From Streptomyces spiramyceticus (GTDB lineage: Bacteria > Actinomycetota > Actinomycetes > Streptomycetales > Streptomycetaceae): DNA of 64,000 nucleotides. Shown here piece after piece: positions 44,101 through 50,432 of the stretch (position 1 is its first letter; every line of letters starts with the position of its first letter). Made by a program: the position numbers and the translations under genes. The stretch lies in the NCBI RefSeq assembly GCF_028807635.1, contig NZ_JARBAX010000002.1:496001-560000 (forward strand), read 5' to 3'. The notes under the pieces were generated by a model. It saw nothing but the letters and a program-made list of their open reading frames with translations. It made no database searches and was not told the DNA's origin.

Positions 44101-47100
44101 CTGGAGATCCCGGCCGAGGGCCGCTGGCAGCTGGAGATCGCCGCCAAGGGCCGCCTGGACGAGCCGCTGACGGTCAAGTCCCTGCCGGAGAGGGCCCTCG
44201 CACCGGGCGAGATCCGCGCCGAGGTGAGGGCCGCCGGGGTGAACTTCCTCGACGTGCTCAACGCCCTGGGCATGGTGGAGATCCCCGCGTTCGGCCTGGA
44301 GTTCGCCGGTGTGGTCACCGAGGTCGGCGGCAGCGTCGACCAGGTGAAGGTGGGCGACGCCGTGCTGGGCCTGGCCCGAGGCTCCTTCGCCTCCGAGGTC
44401 GTCACGGACGCGCGCCAGGTGGTGCGCATGCCGGAGCACCTCAGCTTCGAGGAGGCCGCCACCATCCCGATGACCTTTCTCACTGCCTGGTACGGCCTGC
44501 ACGAACTGGGCGCCCTGCAACCGGGCGAGCGGGTGCTGATCCACGCCGCGGCCGGTGGCGTGGGCATGGCGGCGGTGCAGCTGGCGCGGCTCCACGGCGC
44601 CGAGGTCTACGGCACCGCCAGCGAGCCCAAGTGGCCCGCGCTGCGGGAACTCGGCCTGGACGACGACCGTCTCGCGTCCTCGCGCGACCTGGGCTTCGTC
44701 GAGCACTTCGGCAAGAACGCTCCCGGCGGCGAGTCCGGCGGAAGCTTCGACGTGGTGCTGAACTCCCTGGCGACCGAGTTCATCGACGCGAGCCTGGGCA
44801 TGCTGGGCAACGGCGGACGGTTCCTGGAGATGGGCAAGATCGATGTGCGCGAGCAAGCGGCCATCGACCAGAGCCATCCGGGCGTGACCTACACCGTCTA
44901 CAACCTGCCCGAGGCGGGGCCGGACCTCATCCAGCGGATGCTGGTCTCCATCGCCGAGCTGTTCACGCAGGGCAAGCTGGCGCCGCTGCCGCTGCGGGCC
45001 TTCCCCATGACCCACGCCTCCGACGGCCTGCGCTTCATCGCCCAGGCGCGGCACGTGGGCAAGGTGGTGCTGGTCCCGGCCCAGCAGCGGCAGTTCGTCC
45101 GGCCGGACGGCGCAGTGCTCGTCTCGGGCGGCGCCGGCGACCTCGGCCGGCGCGTGGCCACGTGGCTGGCCGGCACCCACGGCGTACGCGACCTGGTGCT
45201 GACCTCCCGCCGCGGGATGGAGACCCCCGGGGCGCAGTCCCTGGTGGACGAGCTGTCCGAGCTGGGCGCCACGGCCACCGTGATGGCCTGCGACGCGGCC
45301 GATCGCGACGACGTCACCGCGGTGATGGCCCTGTTCGGTGAGGAGCGCCCGCTGCGCGGCGTGGTTCACGCGGCAGGTGTGCTGGACGACGGCGCCCTGA
45401 CGGCCCTGACGCCGGAGCGGTTCGACGCGGTCCTCCTGCCCAAGGTGGACGGCCTGTGGCATCTCCACGAGCTGACCCAGGACATGGAGCTGGACTTCTT
45501 CATGATGTTCTCCTCCATCGCAAGCGTCATGGGAGCACCCGGCCAGGGCAACTACGCCGCCGCCAACGCCTTCCTGGACGCGCTCGCCCACCTGCGCCGG
45601 GCCAAGGGCCTGCCGGCCACCTCGGTGGCCTTCGGTCCCTGGGAGGGCGACGGCATGGCCGCCGGGCTCAGCGAGTTCGACCGGGCCCGCTTCGCCCAGC
45701 TCGGCCTGGACCGGCTGGCACCGGACGAGGGCCTGGAGCTCTTCGAGCTCGCCGTCAGGAGCGGCCGCGCGCTCACCATGGCCGCCGCGCTGGACCTGAA
45801 CCGCGTGCAGCACTACTTCGAGAACCGCGGCGGCATACCGCCGCTGTTCCGCGCGCTGCTCAGCGGTAACGCCGGCGGACGCTCCCGGGCCGGCGGCGGA
45901 ACGGACCTGCGCAAGCTGCTGGGCGAGGCCGCGCCGGAGGAGTACCCGGCCGTGGTGCTGGGCGTGGTCCGCGAGGAGATGGCAAAGACCCTGGGCTTCG
46001 CCTCGCCGGAGGCCGTGGACGTCGACGTGCCGCTCCAGGACATCGGCATCGACTCGCTGACCGCGGTGCTGATGCGCAACCAGCTCGCGGACCTGACCGG
46101 ACTCGCCCTGCCCGCGAAGATCGCCTTCGATCATCCCAACCTCACTTCGCTGGGCGACTTCCTGCTGGCGAAGCTGCTGGAGGCAGGGCTGGACGCGGCG
46201 CCGCAGGCCGCCACGGGCACGGCGGCCACCGAGGCGGCCGAGGTGGCCGAGGCCGCGGGCGTGGACCTGTCCACGGCCCGGAAGGGCTGCCTGCACCCCG
46301 ACCTCCGCTTCGGCAACGCCACCGCGGCGCCGGTACGCCCGGAGGCGGTCTTCGTCACCGGCGCCACCGGATTCGTCGGCGCCTACCTGCTGCACGAGCT
46401 GCTCGCCTCCGAAGTGGTTGCCTACTGCCTGGTGCGGGCGGACGACGCCCGCCAGGCCATGGAGCGCCTGGTCGCCACCCTCGACGGCTACGGCCTGTGG
46501 AAGGAGGAGTTCGCGCCGCTGCTGAACCCGGTGGTGGGCGACCTCACTCAACCGCTGTTCGGCCTGGACGAGGAGGGCTTCGACGAACTGGCCGACCAGG
46601 TGGACGCCATCTGCCACTCCGGTGCCCTGGTGGACTGGATGCGGCCGCTGGAGGACTACATCGGCCCCAACGTGGTCGGTACGCACGAGGCGCTGCGCCT
46701 GGCCTCGCGCGGTCGCGGCAAGGCGTTCCACTTCGTCTCCACCTTCGCCACGCTGCCCAAGTACCTGGGGTACGAGGTCACCGAGGACGACCGCGAGTAC
46801 GGCTACCTGACCTCCAAGTGGCAGGCGGAACAGATGGTGGCCGCCGCCCGCCGGCGCGGCGCGAAGGCGTCGACGTACCGGCTGCCGTTCGTGGGCGCCT
46901 CGACCCGCACCGGGCACTTCCGGCTCGACCGCGGCGACTTCCTGCACAATCTGATCACCGGCGGCCTCGAGATGGGGAGCTTCCCGTTGCTGGCCGCTGA
47001 TCTCACGGCGGTGCTGCCGGTCGACTACCTGTGCCGGACGATCGCCGAGGCGATGACCAGCGACCTGGCGCGCATCGGCAGTGACTACGACTTCGTCAAC

Positions 47101-47427
47101 TCCGCGGCCCCGTCCTTCGACCGCTTCTTCGAGATGGTCGGTGCCGCCGCCGGCGGCGGCGGGGCGGAGATCGTGCCCTTCGACGAATGGCGGCAGCGGG
47201 CGCTGGCGTTCGCCGCCGGGCATCCGGCAAGCCCCCTGGCCCGGATCGCCGCCCTGGTGGACGGCCTGACGGCGGAGGGCCTGGCGGACATGTTCGCCGC
47301 GCTCCCCGTGGGAGGCGCCGTCTTCGGCGCGGAGGACTACCCGTCCCCGCCCATCGACGAGGACTTCGTCCGCACCTATGTGGACCGCATCAACACTTCG
47401 GACCGAGCGGAGAACACGACGTCATGA
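35113..47427 (+). CDS. Hybrid NRPS-PKS megasynthase: F-C(partial)-A(Gly)-nMT-PCP-KS-AT-DH-ER-KR-ACP-TD
   Basis: A 4104-aa assembly line. Formyltransferase 1-340: N91, H93 and D129 are spaced like the E. coli Fmt triad. A C-terminal-half condensation domain (375-600) lacks HHxxxDG. The A domain (606-1500; YTSGSTGRPKG) has pocket residues read by eye as D-I-L-Q-L-G-M-V-W-K, close to the remembered glycine code. An N-methyltransferase (about 1094-1321; FEIGSGSGLML) is inserted in it. PCP GGNSL near 1552. KS 1610-2040 with Cys1786, His1921 and His1961. AT 2060-2490 with Ser2245 and the HAFH motif (malonyl). DH His2552 and Asp2717. ER near 3143. KR Tyr3481 with an LDD motif. ACP Ser3648. Terminal reductase 3740-4090 with Tyr3898 and Lys3902. 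Predicted chain: N-formyl-N-methyl-4-aminobutyryl, released as aldehyde or alcohol. TTG start with GGAGG. The stop overlaps the next gene. Confidence 0.9.
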   Translation: MTSLSSVLIGSGSVLARCGEVLAAKGHRIAAVVTGDATARSWAVKAGIPHHELAEAVALAPRLSCDLLLSVGNYAVVPEALLACATRAAVNYHYGPLPEYSGLHSPSWAIADGAREYGITWHRMAEVVDGGEVLGRVPVEIGPEDTALSLGLKCDEAAVASLAELIDDIAEGRETATPQDAATRRYFSRHTQLAAEGLIDWSLPAERIVAMARATDYGPFASPLVWPKVNLDGHFYAVREARSQAAAASTGATATATDHAAAAPGTVLSCDDASGLRVATGAGSVTLTRLCTLEGEERPAGAIATAHGIRPGAILDVPGEDASARLTGAGFRASKAANRWRERLIGGGDHPYRLPYPQPRPETGAESAESGQQSDPVLVRCHVPLQDGGDGGLEASAAAAAHLAGALGIFLSRASGRREVNLAMAAPREGVDAAHRDLFAAWLPLLCRVDADATISQNLRAVRREFVLGQEWGWLRRDAVGRDEALRERWNSGALTPDVLISWGTRDAADQSSGGKGGHRPKLELHIQQDGAEDGALVTFHYDATRLPARDVARLAGQFTAWCRRLPAAAEQLPAAADLLTADERALLVEEFNDTAGATADLPEQGLHRLFEQAARDHAEDTALVCADTSLTYAELNARANRLAHALTDRGVGRGDLVGVALHRSVDLVVALLAVMKTGAAHVPVDPRFPAERIRQMIDDADPKLIVTPAAAPAGLAAWHTLCVSVHLGAELSADADPAVEVGAGDLAYVIYTSGSTGRPKGVEITHGALCNFLAAMRERPGCAATDRLLAVTTVSFDISVLELFLPLLCGATTVIAQAQETLDAKALSGLMERHAITVMQGTPATWQLLLDGGWQGTPTLRKILCGGEALPRDLADRLLAAGAPGSVWNMYGPTETTVWSTAWEVAARAEEDGVLIGTSIDRTQVYVLDENLSPVPLGFPGELCIGGAGVARGYRNDPGQTRLRFADNPFHPGTLYRTGDLARFVEPGRLALLGRNDRQVKLRGHRIELADVEAAVSRHESVRRAVVVGRDEQLVAYCVRDAAPAGDPVRTPADQSTALVEWAAAWDRAYEASADTAPSDPGTGSDPVTVDATFNLAGWRNSYDGLPFSNGEMRDWQRSSVRRILSHAPENVFEIGSGSGLMLFSLAPHCRTYHAVDASAAAVEMTQRHLASLPHVTCEQRAAHALPEVAEGAFDTVVINSVAQYFPSVDYLTSVLEWATRAVTRGRVFLGDVRDLSLLDVFHADVAHLRADGEAGGISAEELARRAEGGMRAERELVLSRDYFANLPHLFPQITRVDITLRDGRYVNEMTRYRYDVTLHIGEDAQPAIPAAEKDWQADGLDLAALRVELGSVADRPLRLNGIPNGRLGGVCGRVAAALETMGASTSVVPTSWIDPADLADLAGEAGLELALLPSRSGGTWRCDALFWRPGQTPDLSPHPAEAPDRDAPTGYANTPAVGEPPRTPLHRVLRPWLAERLPEYMVPAFIVELDELPLTPNGKIDENALPDPVVEVDATAKPATELERDIMAIWSDVLGHDRIGVNENFFEIGGNSLRVVRVQTRLEELLGRPVLGAKLFEHFTVKTLAAYLAGGTRPSREVVPDRRRAVHDEPIAIIGMACRLPGDANTPEEYWELLERGGDGIVEVPKDRWDAEALYNPDPDVPGTSYCSRGGFVTPIDLFDPAFFGISPREARSLDPMQRMVLETTWEAFERAGYTMDRLRGSQTGTFIGVGKSSAYHEYGLTMAGGLTDLDGYVGPGSAGGTMSGRVSYVFGLEGPTLTLDTACSSSLVTTHLACNALRNGECDLAVSAGASLMLTPELHVEFSRLRGMSADGRCRSFSSDTDGTGWSEGSAAVVLKRLSDAQRDGDPILAVLRGTAVNHDGHSASLTTPSGPAQQRVIRAALAASGLQPDDIDYLEAHGTGTKLGDPIEGTALAEVFGGSHSNEVPLWVGSAKSNLGHTQAAAGLAGVMKVVLAMRHDTLPRTLHVTEPTPTVDWKGADMALVQEQHPWPAKDVPRRAGVSSFGIGGTNAHVIVEEPPRPAPKDAEEGAPPPLPPTVPFVVSGHTDAALRQQVENLHLHMGMNIQDRLGDVARSLATTRSHFRRRLVLPVKDKAELLDKLASFARTGELPAESVRTGNHTEEPRLALLFTGQGSQLPGMGKDVYDVYPVFREALDEVAARFTGLERPLLEVMWAEPGSEDSEGTALLHRTDFTQPALFALEVALWRLWESWGVRPELLLGHSIGEFAAAHVAGVFDLDDACRLVAARGRLMQALPARGAMVSLEAGGEEAEAAIDALGLRGTLDVAGLNTPTQTVLSGDTDAVEAIAAHFTEQGRRAKRLTVSHAFHSHHMDGMLAGFRAVAESVRFHPPVIPLVSSLTGELAAPGELEQSGYWVRQVRHAVRFSDGMRSLRREGANTFLELGPQPVLSGMGASCLADEGPVSWVPSCTPGKNGASVIQRSLAELHVRGVPVDWDGYFAPFGGGRVALPTYAFQRERFWFEPPLSREVGAGLNPTGHALLGGGVEIAGTELSLFTNVVAADEPVWVQEHRVMDAVLMPGTAFFEAMRAAGDAAHEGEWDLSDVVIASPLVLASGVPVRMQVTVGPAIGETRPVQVYSAPEGENGAWQLHAEGRITPAEGAGTGIAVTVPPRGAEPLDASALYRDLDALGYGYGPTFQGIKEAWHVGGEVWARAALPESAEQSAAGYVLHPALLDSAMHSLLLTQRLQNRTGDDLFVPFEAERLSLRVKGLAEIWVRVADFELGDGEFWASLDIHDSDGAHVGRLHRLHARRVDRAVLRRLAAAGVDRFQFDVNWRHVDTGNIELGGSWGMMTPAGDVPWAREVKTLLARAGIQVIKVRELEDAEDLDGLVCLWDSDAEVPAQAHAFAATALEQLQEAVGAELRTPLVWVTRHAVGTGADDMVSGLGAGPLWGLMRTARNEHPELSLRLIDLGEEEADRKALPAALMLEAEPECALRHGEVLVPQLLRVGSAQDLEIPAEGRWQLEIAAKGRLDEPLTVKSLPERALAPGEIRAEVRAAGVNFLDVLNALGMVEIPAFGLEFAGVVTEVGGSVDQVKVGDAVLGLARGSFASEVVTDARQVVRMPEHLSFEEAATIPMTFLTAWYGLHELGALQPGERVLIHAAAGGVGMAAVQLARLHGAEVYGTASEPKWPALRELGLDDDRLASSRDLGFVEHFGKNAPGGESGGSFDVVLNSLATEFIDASLGMLGNGGRFLEMGKIDVREQAAIDQSHPGVTYTVYNLPEAGPDLIQRMLVSIAELFTQGKLAPLPLRAFPMTHASDGLRFIAQARHVGKVVLVPAQQRQFVRPDGAVLVSGGAGDLGRRVATWLAGTHGVRDLVLTSRRGMETPGAQSLVDELSELGATATVMACDAADRDDVTAVMALFGEERPLRGVVHAAGVLDDGALTALTPERFDAVLLPKVDGLWHLHELTQDMELDFFMMFSSIASVMGAPGQGNYAAANAFLDALAHLRRAKGLPATSVAFGPWEGDGMAAGLSEFDRARFAQLGLDRLAPDEGLELFELAVRSGRALTMAAALDLNRVQHYFENRGGIPPLFRALLSGNAGGRSRAGGGTDLRKLLGEAAPEEYPAVVLGVVREEMAKTLGFASPEAVDVDVPLQDIGIDSLTAVLMRNQLADLTGLALPAKIAFDHPNLTSLGDFLLAKLLEAGLDAAPQAATGTAATEAAEVAEAAGVDLSTARKGCLHPDLRFGNATAAPVRPEAVFVTGATGFVGAYLLHELLASEVVAYCLVRADDARQAMERLVATLDGYGLWKEEFAPLLNPVVGDLTQPLFGLDEEGFDELADQVDAICHSGALVDWMRPLEDYIGPNVVGTHEALRLASRGRGKAFHFVSTFATLPKYLGYEVTEDDREYGYLTSKWQAEQMVAAARRRGAKASTYRLPFVGASTRTGHFRLDRGDFLHNLITGGLEMGSFPLLAADLTAVLPVDYLCRTIAEAMTSDLARIGSDYDFVNSAAPSFDRFFEMVGAAAGGGGAEIVPFDEWRQRALAFAAGHPASPLARIAALVDGLTAEGLADMFAALPVGGAVFGAEDYPSPPIDEDFVRTYVDRINTSDRAENTTS

Positions 47428-48767
47428 GCGACGCGACCCAGGCGGCAGACGCGACGGTGGACGACGAGGCCACGGTCACGGGCACCTACCAGAAGACCGG
47501 CACCTTCCTGCATTCCTCGGCGGCGGCGCACGCCGAGCAGCTGTCCCCGGTGCTGGACAAGTACCAGGTGGACAAGGAGGAGATGGGGTCCCGGTTGCCT
47601 CCGCACCGGACGCTGAACCCGAGCTGCTTCCACCCCGAGGTGCTCCCCACCGAGGTCGTCCGGATGAACCTGGACGACGGCCTGGCGGACAACCTGGCAC
47701 GCCAGCTGCGCTGCCAGGCGGTGATCCAGGAGAGCTTCGCCGCCGCCTCGATCGGCAGCTACTTCCCGGTCTCCACCATGTTCGAGAACTGCGTGCTGTT
47801 CGTGCCCTCGGCGAAGCGCTTCTACGACCTGAACCAGGACATCGTCCAGGAGCACTTCCCCGAGGTCGAGACCGCGGTGGTGAACGCCTTCATCGTGCCG
47901 GCCGAGAAGCGGCCGTACGGCACCCACGCGGCAAGCTCGATCGCCCTTCAGATCCCGTCGCTGGTGAAGAAGCAGCTCGGTTTCCCCACCGAGTACCGCA
48001 GCTTCCACACGGCGCTGACCCCGACGCCGTTGAGCCGGCAGCCCTTCGTGATCTTCGAGGAGGCCGAGGTGGAGGCCCCGAACCTCCCGTACGTCTACGA
48101 GAAGATGCTGGAGTGCGGCTTGGAGGGCGAGGAGAAGGACGCCGTCGACAAGGCTCTGTACCTCTTCCTGGAAGGGAAGCTGTCCGAGATCGACCTGCCC
48201 TCGGTGCGGGACTACCTCATGGCGATGTACTGGGCGAAGACGTACGCCGACAAGCCTTCCCCCGGCTACTACTGCGACAGCCGGGTGGGCGACGCGCTGG
48301 TCTTCGACAACTACCGGGCACACGCGGACAGCACCCTGCCCCGGACCACCAAGGACCGCCTCACCATCGACCTGCGCTGCTTCAACAAGGTGCACTACCC
48401 GAAGGGCATGACCAGCGGCCTGGACTTCATCGTCGATCCGGACGAGCGCGCCTACCAGGTCAGGCGCAAGTGGGCGTCGATCGAGTTCCTCCTCGCCACG
48501 CTCGGCTACGAGAGCGTCGACGAATTCCTGCGCCTGGTGTTCGGCGGGACCCGGCGCGCGACGGACATCGATCCGTTCGGCCTGATGACCGACCTCCAGT
48601 TCGGCATCTACAACAAGTCCGAATACCACCTGCTCGACCAGAACCTCGACGACCACTACGAGCGGGTCGAGGCCCTGTACGACCGCATCGCGAAGGAGGG
48701 GGAGTACGTCCTGCCCGAGCGAGCCAGGCAGTGCCTCGCGGCGCTGAGCGAGCAGCCCGGCAACTGA
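47424..48767 (+). CDS. Biosynthetic protein of uncertain family, possibly Fe(II)/2-oxoglutarate-type oxygenase
   Basis: A 447-aa cytosolic protein that I do not recognise with certainty. A C-terminal segment (VGDALVFDNYRAHADSTLP ... RLTIDLRCFNKVHYP, about residues 290-330) resembles the closing strands of 2-oxoglutarate/iron oxygenases, where a late His and an Arg bind metal and co-substrate. A convincing HxD/E motif upstream was not found. The N-terminal 35 residues are acidic and Ala/Thr-rich. ATG 47424 overlaps the NRPS-PKS stop (ATGA), so it is translated together with the megasynthase and almost surely tailors its product. The longer open frame upstream is a shadow of the reductase domain. 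Confidence 0.6.
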   Translation: MSDATQAADATVDDEATVTGTYQKTGTFLHSSAAAHAEQLSPVLDKYQVDKEEMGSRLPPHRTLNPSCFHPEVLPTEVVRMNLDDGLADNLARQLRCQAVIQESFAAASIGSYFPVSTMFENCVLFVPSAKRFYDLNQDIVQEHFPEVETAVVNAFIVPAEKRPYGTHAASSIALQIPSLVKKQLGFPTEYRSFHTALTPTPLSRQPFVIFEEAEVEAPNLPYVYEKMLECGLEGEEKDAVDKALYLFLEGKLSEIDLPSVRDYLMAMYWAKTYADKPSPGYYCDSRVGDALVFDNYRAHADSTLPRTTKDRLTIDLRCFNKVHYPKGMTSGLDFIVDPDERAYQVRRKWASIEFLLATLGYESVDEFLRLVFGGTRRATDIDPFGLMTDLQFGIYNKSEYHLLDQNLDDHYERVEALYDRIAKEGEYVLPERARQCLAALSEQPGN

Positions 48768-48822
48768 GGTCCGGAAAGGACGCGGTCGAAGTGGACCACC
48801 GACACCGATTGAGGAATGCGCT

Positions 48823-49614
48823 GTGAGCCGAACCGAATCCGTGGACGACCTCGTGGAGCGCTTCTACACGGTCGTGAAGCTGCCGCACGATCCGTTCGCG
48901 AAGGCGTTCCTCAATCGGTGCCGTTCGCACACCGTCAAGGTGAACGGCCGCTTCTACAAGTACTTCCAGAGCGGCAGCGGCCCGACCGTCCTCCTCGTCC
49001 ACGGCCTGAACACCAATCTGGGCAGCATGGTGTCCATCGCCGAGGAACTCCTCGCGCAGGGCTACCGGGTGGTGCTGTTCGACGTGCCGCCGCACGGGGA
49101 GGCGCTGGGCACCACGGGCGATCCCACCGAGATCCGCGCCCTGCTGCGCGCCCTGTACGACAGGCTCACCGGCCTCCACGCGGTGGTCTGCCACTCCATG
49201 GGCGGCCTGTGGGCCCTCACCGCGTGGCACGCCGGGGTGGCCGCCCGGACCATGGTCTCGATCTCCTCCCCGCCCGCCAAGATGTTTCTGGTCGAGAGGT
49301 TCGCCGAGATGAACGCCCTCGACGACGACCGGGTCCGGGGGGTGGTCGGGGAGATCGAGAGAAGGTTCGGCGGGACGGTGTGGGACGAGTACTCGGCGCT
49401 TGAGGCCGCCCGGGCGATCGACGTTCCCGGGCTGGTCATCCACGGCACGGCCGACGACTACGTGCCGCCGGTGCACGCCGGGGAACTGCACGCGAGCTGG
49501 CGGAACTCCACCGTGGAACTCGTCGAGGGCGCCGGCCACTTCGACATCGTGGAATCACCCGAGGTCCGGAAGATCATCTCCGCGCACCTGCGGAGCGTGG
49601 AAGAAACAAGGTAA
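48823..49614 (+). CDS. Alpha/beta-hydrolase 1 of the NRPS-PKS operon
   Basis: A 263-aa alpha/beta-hydrolase. Oxyanion region VLLVHGLNTN, nucleophile elbow VVCHSMGGLWAL (Ser), acid in HGTADDYVPP (Asp) and base in GAGHFDIVES (His) form a full triad. The N-terminus (residues 1-45) is helical and there is no signal peptide. GTG 48823 has GAGGA about 8 bp upstream. It could be an editing thioesterase, a deformylase-like amidase or an esterase acting on the product. The operon has no other dedicated thioesterase and the megasynthase ends in a reductase, so type II editing is reasonable. Inferred only. Confidence 0.82.
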   Translation: MSRTESVDDLVERFYTVVKLPHDPFAKAFLNRCRSHTVKVNGRFYKYFQSGSGPTVLLVHGLNTNLGSMVSIAEELLAQGYRVVLFDVPPHGEALGTTGDPTEIRALLRALYDRLTGLHAVVCHSMGGLWALTAWHAGVAARTMVSISSPPAKMFLVERFAEMNALDDDRVRGVVGEIERRFGGTVWDEYSALEAARAIDVPGLVIHGTADDYVPPVHAGELHASWRNSTVELVEGAGHFDIVESPEVRKIISAHLRSVEETR

Positions 49615-49625
49615 GGGGCGATCAA

Positions 49626-50432
49626 TTGAGCACCGACATCACCGAAAAGCTGCGCCGGCTGGCCTTCACGCCGATACGGACGCAGCCTCCGAACGCCACC
49701 CGGCCGATCCTGGAACAGGCTGCCAAGGAGGTCGAGGTCGTCGACGGCGGCAAGGTGGTCCACTACCTCTGGGGCGAGGGCGAGCGGCGGATCCTGCTGG
49801 TCCACGGCTGGGCCGGCAACGCCGGGCACCTGACCGTCCTGGCGGACGCGCTCGCCCGGGCGGGCTGCGCGGTGGTCGTCGCGGATCTCCCCGGCCACGG
49901 CGAGTCGGAGGGAGCGGAGTCCTCCGTCATCCACTTCGCCAAGGCGGTCGAGGCGGCTGACGAGCGGTTCGGCCCCTTCCACGCCGTCGTCGCCCACTCG
50001 CTGGGCGCCGCGGCCACGACCTACGCCATGTCGAGCGGGGTCACGCTGGAGCGGGCCGTGTTCGTCAACCCCATCAGCAGCTACACCAGCCTTTGGCGCC
50101 GCTCCGGCGAGGTGATGCAGGTATCGCCGGAGGCCATCGGGCTGGTCCGCACGCGTGCGGAGGAGTGGCTCGGCATCTCCTTCGACGCCATCGAACCGGC
50201 TCTCGCGGCACGGGACTTCACCAGCCGGTTGCTCGTCGTCCACGACGAGAACGACCCGGAGTCGCCAATCGCCGACAGCGAGGCGCTGGTGACGGCCTGG
50301 GGGCAGGCCGAGCTGATGCGGGTGCGGGACCTGGGCCACACCAAGGTGCTGCGCGACGACGCCGTGGTCCGCCGTGTCGTCGGCTTCCTGACGGCGGACG
50401 GCGCGGCGGTCGATGGAGCGGCCGGCCCGTGA
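49626..50432 (+). CDS. Alpha/beta-hydrolase 2 of the NRPS-PKS operon
   Basis: A 268-aa alpha/beta-hydrolase, only distantly similar to the preceding one. The triad is visible: HGWAGNAGH (oxyanion), VVAHSLGAAATTYA (Ser), VVHDENDPESPI (Asp) and DLGHTKVLRD (His). It starts with TTG 49626, supported by AAGGGG 7 bp upstream, 11 bp after hydrolase 1. Its stop overlaps the GTG of the antiporter gene (GTGA, 50429-50432). Two different hydrolases in one operon suggest one edits or releases intermediates while the other processes the product, for example by removing a formyl group; this is a hypothesis. Confidence 0.82.
   Translation: MSTDITEKLRRLAFTPIRTQPPNATRPILEQAAKEVEVVDGGKVVHYLWGEGERRILLVHGWAGNAGHLTVLADALARAGCAVVVADLPGHGESEGAESSVIHFAKAVEAADERFGPFHAVVAHSLGAAATTYAMSSGVTLERAVFVNPISSYTSLWRRSGEVMQVSPEAIGLVRTRAEEWLGISFDAIEPALAARDFTSRLLVVHDENDPESPIADSEALVTAWGQAELMRVRDLGHTKVLRDDAVVRRVVGFLTADGAAVDGAAGP

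Noticed and set aside
38824..47223. Minus-strand open frame of 2799 codons opposite the PKS
   Set aside because: A GC-bias shadow of the megasynthase. The translation is Gly/Arg/Val/His-rich with no domain motifs, while the plus strand shows every PKS catalytic residue.
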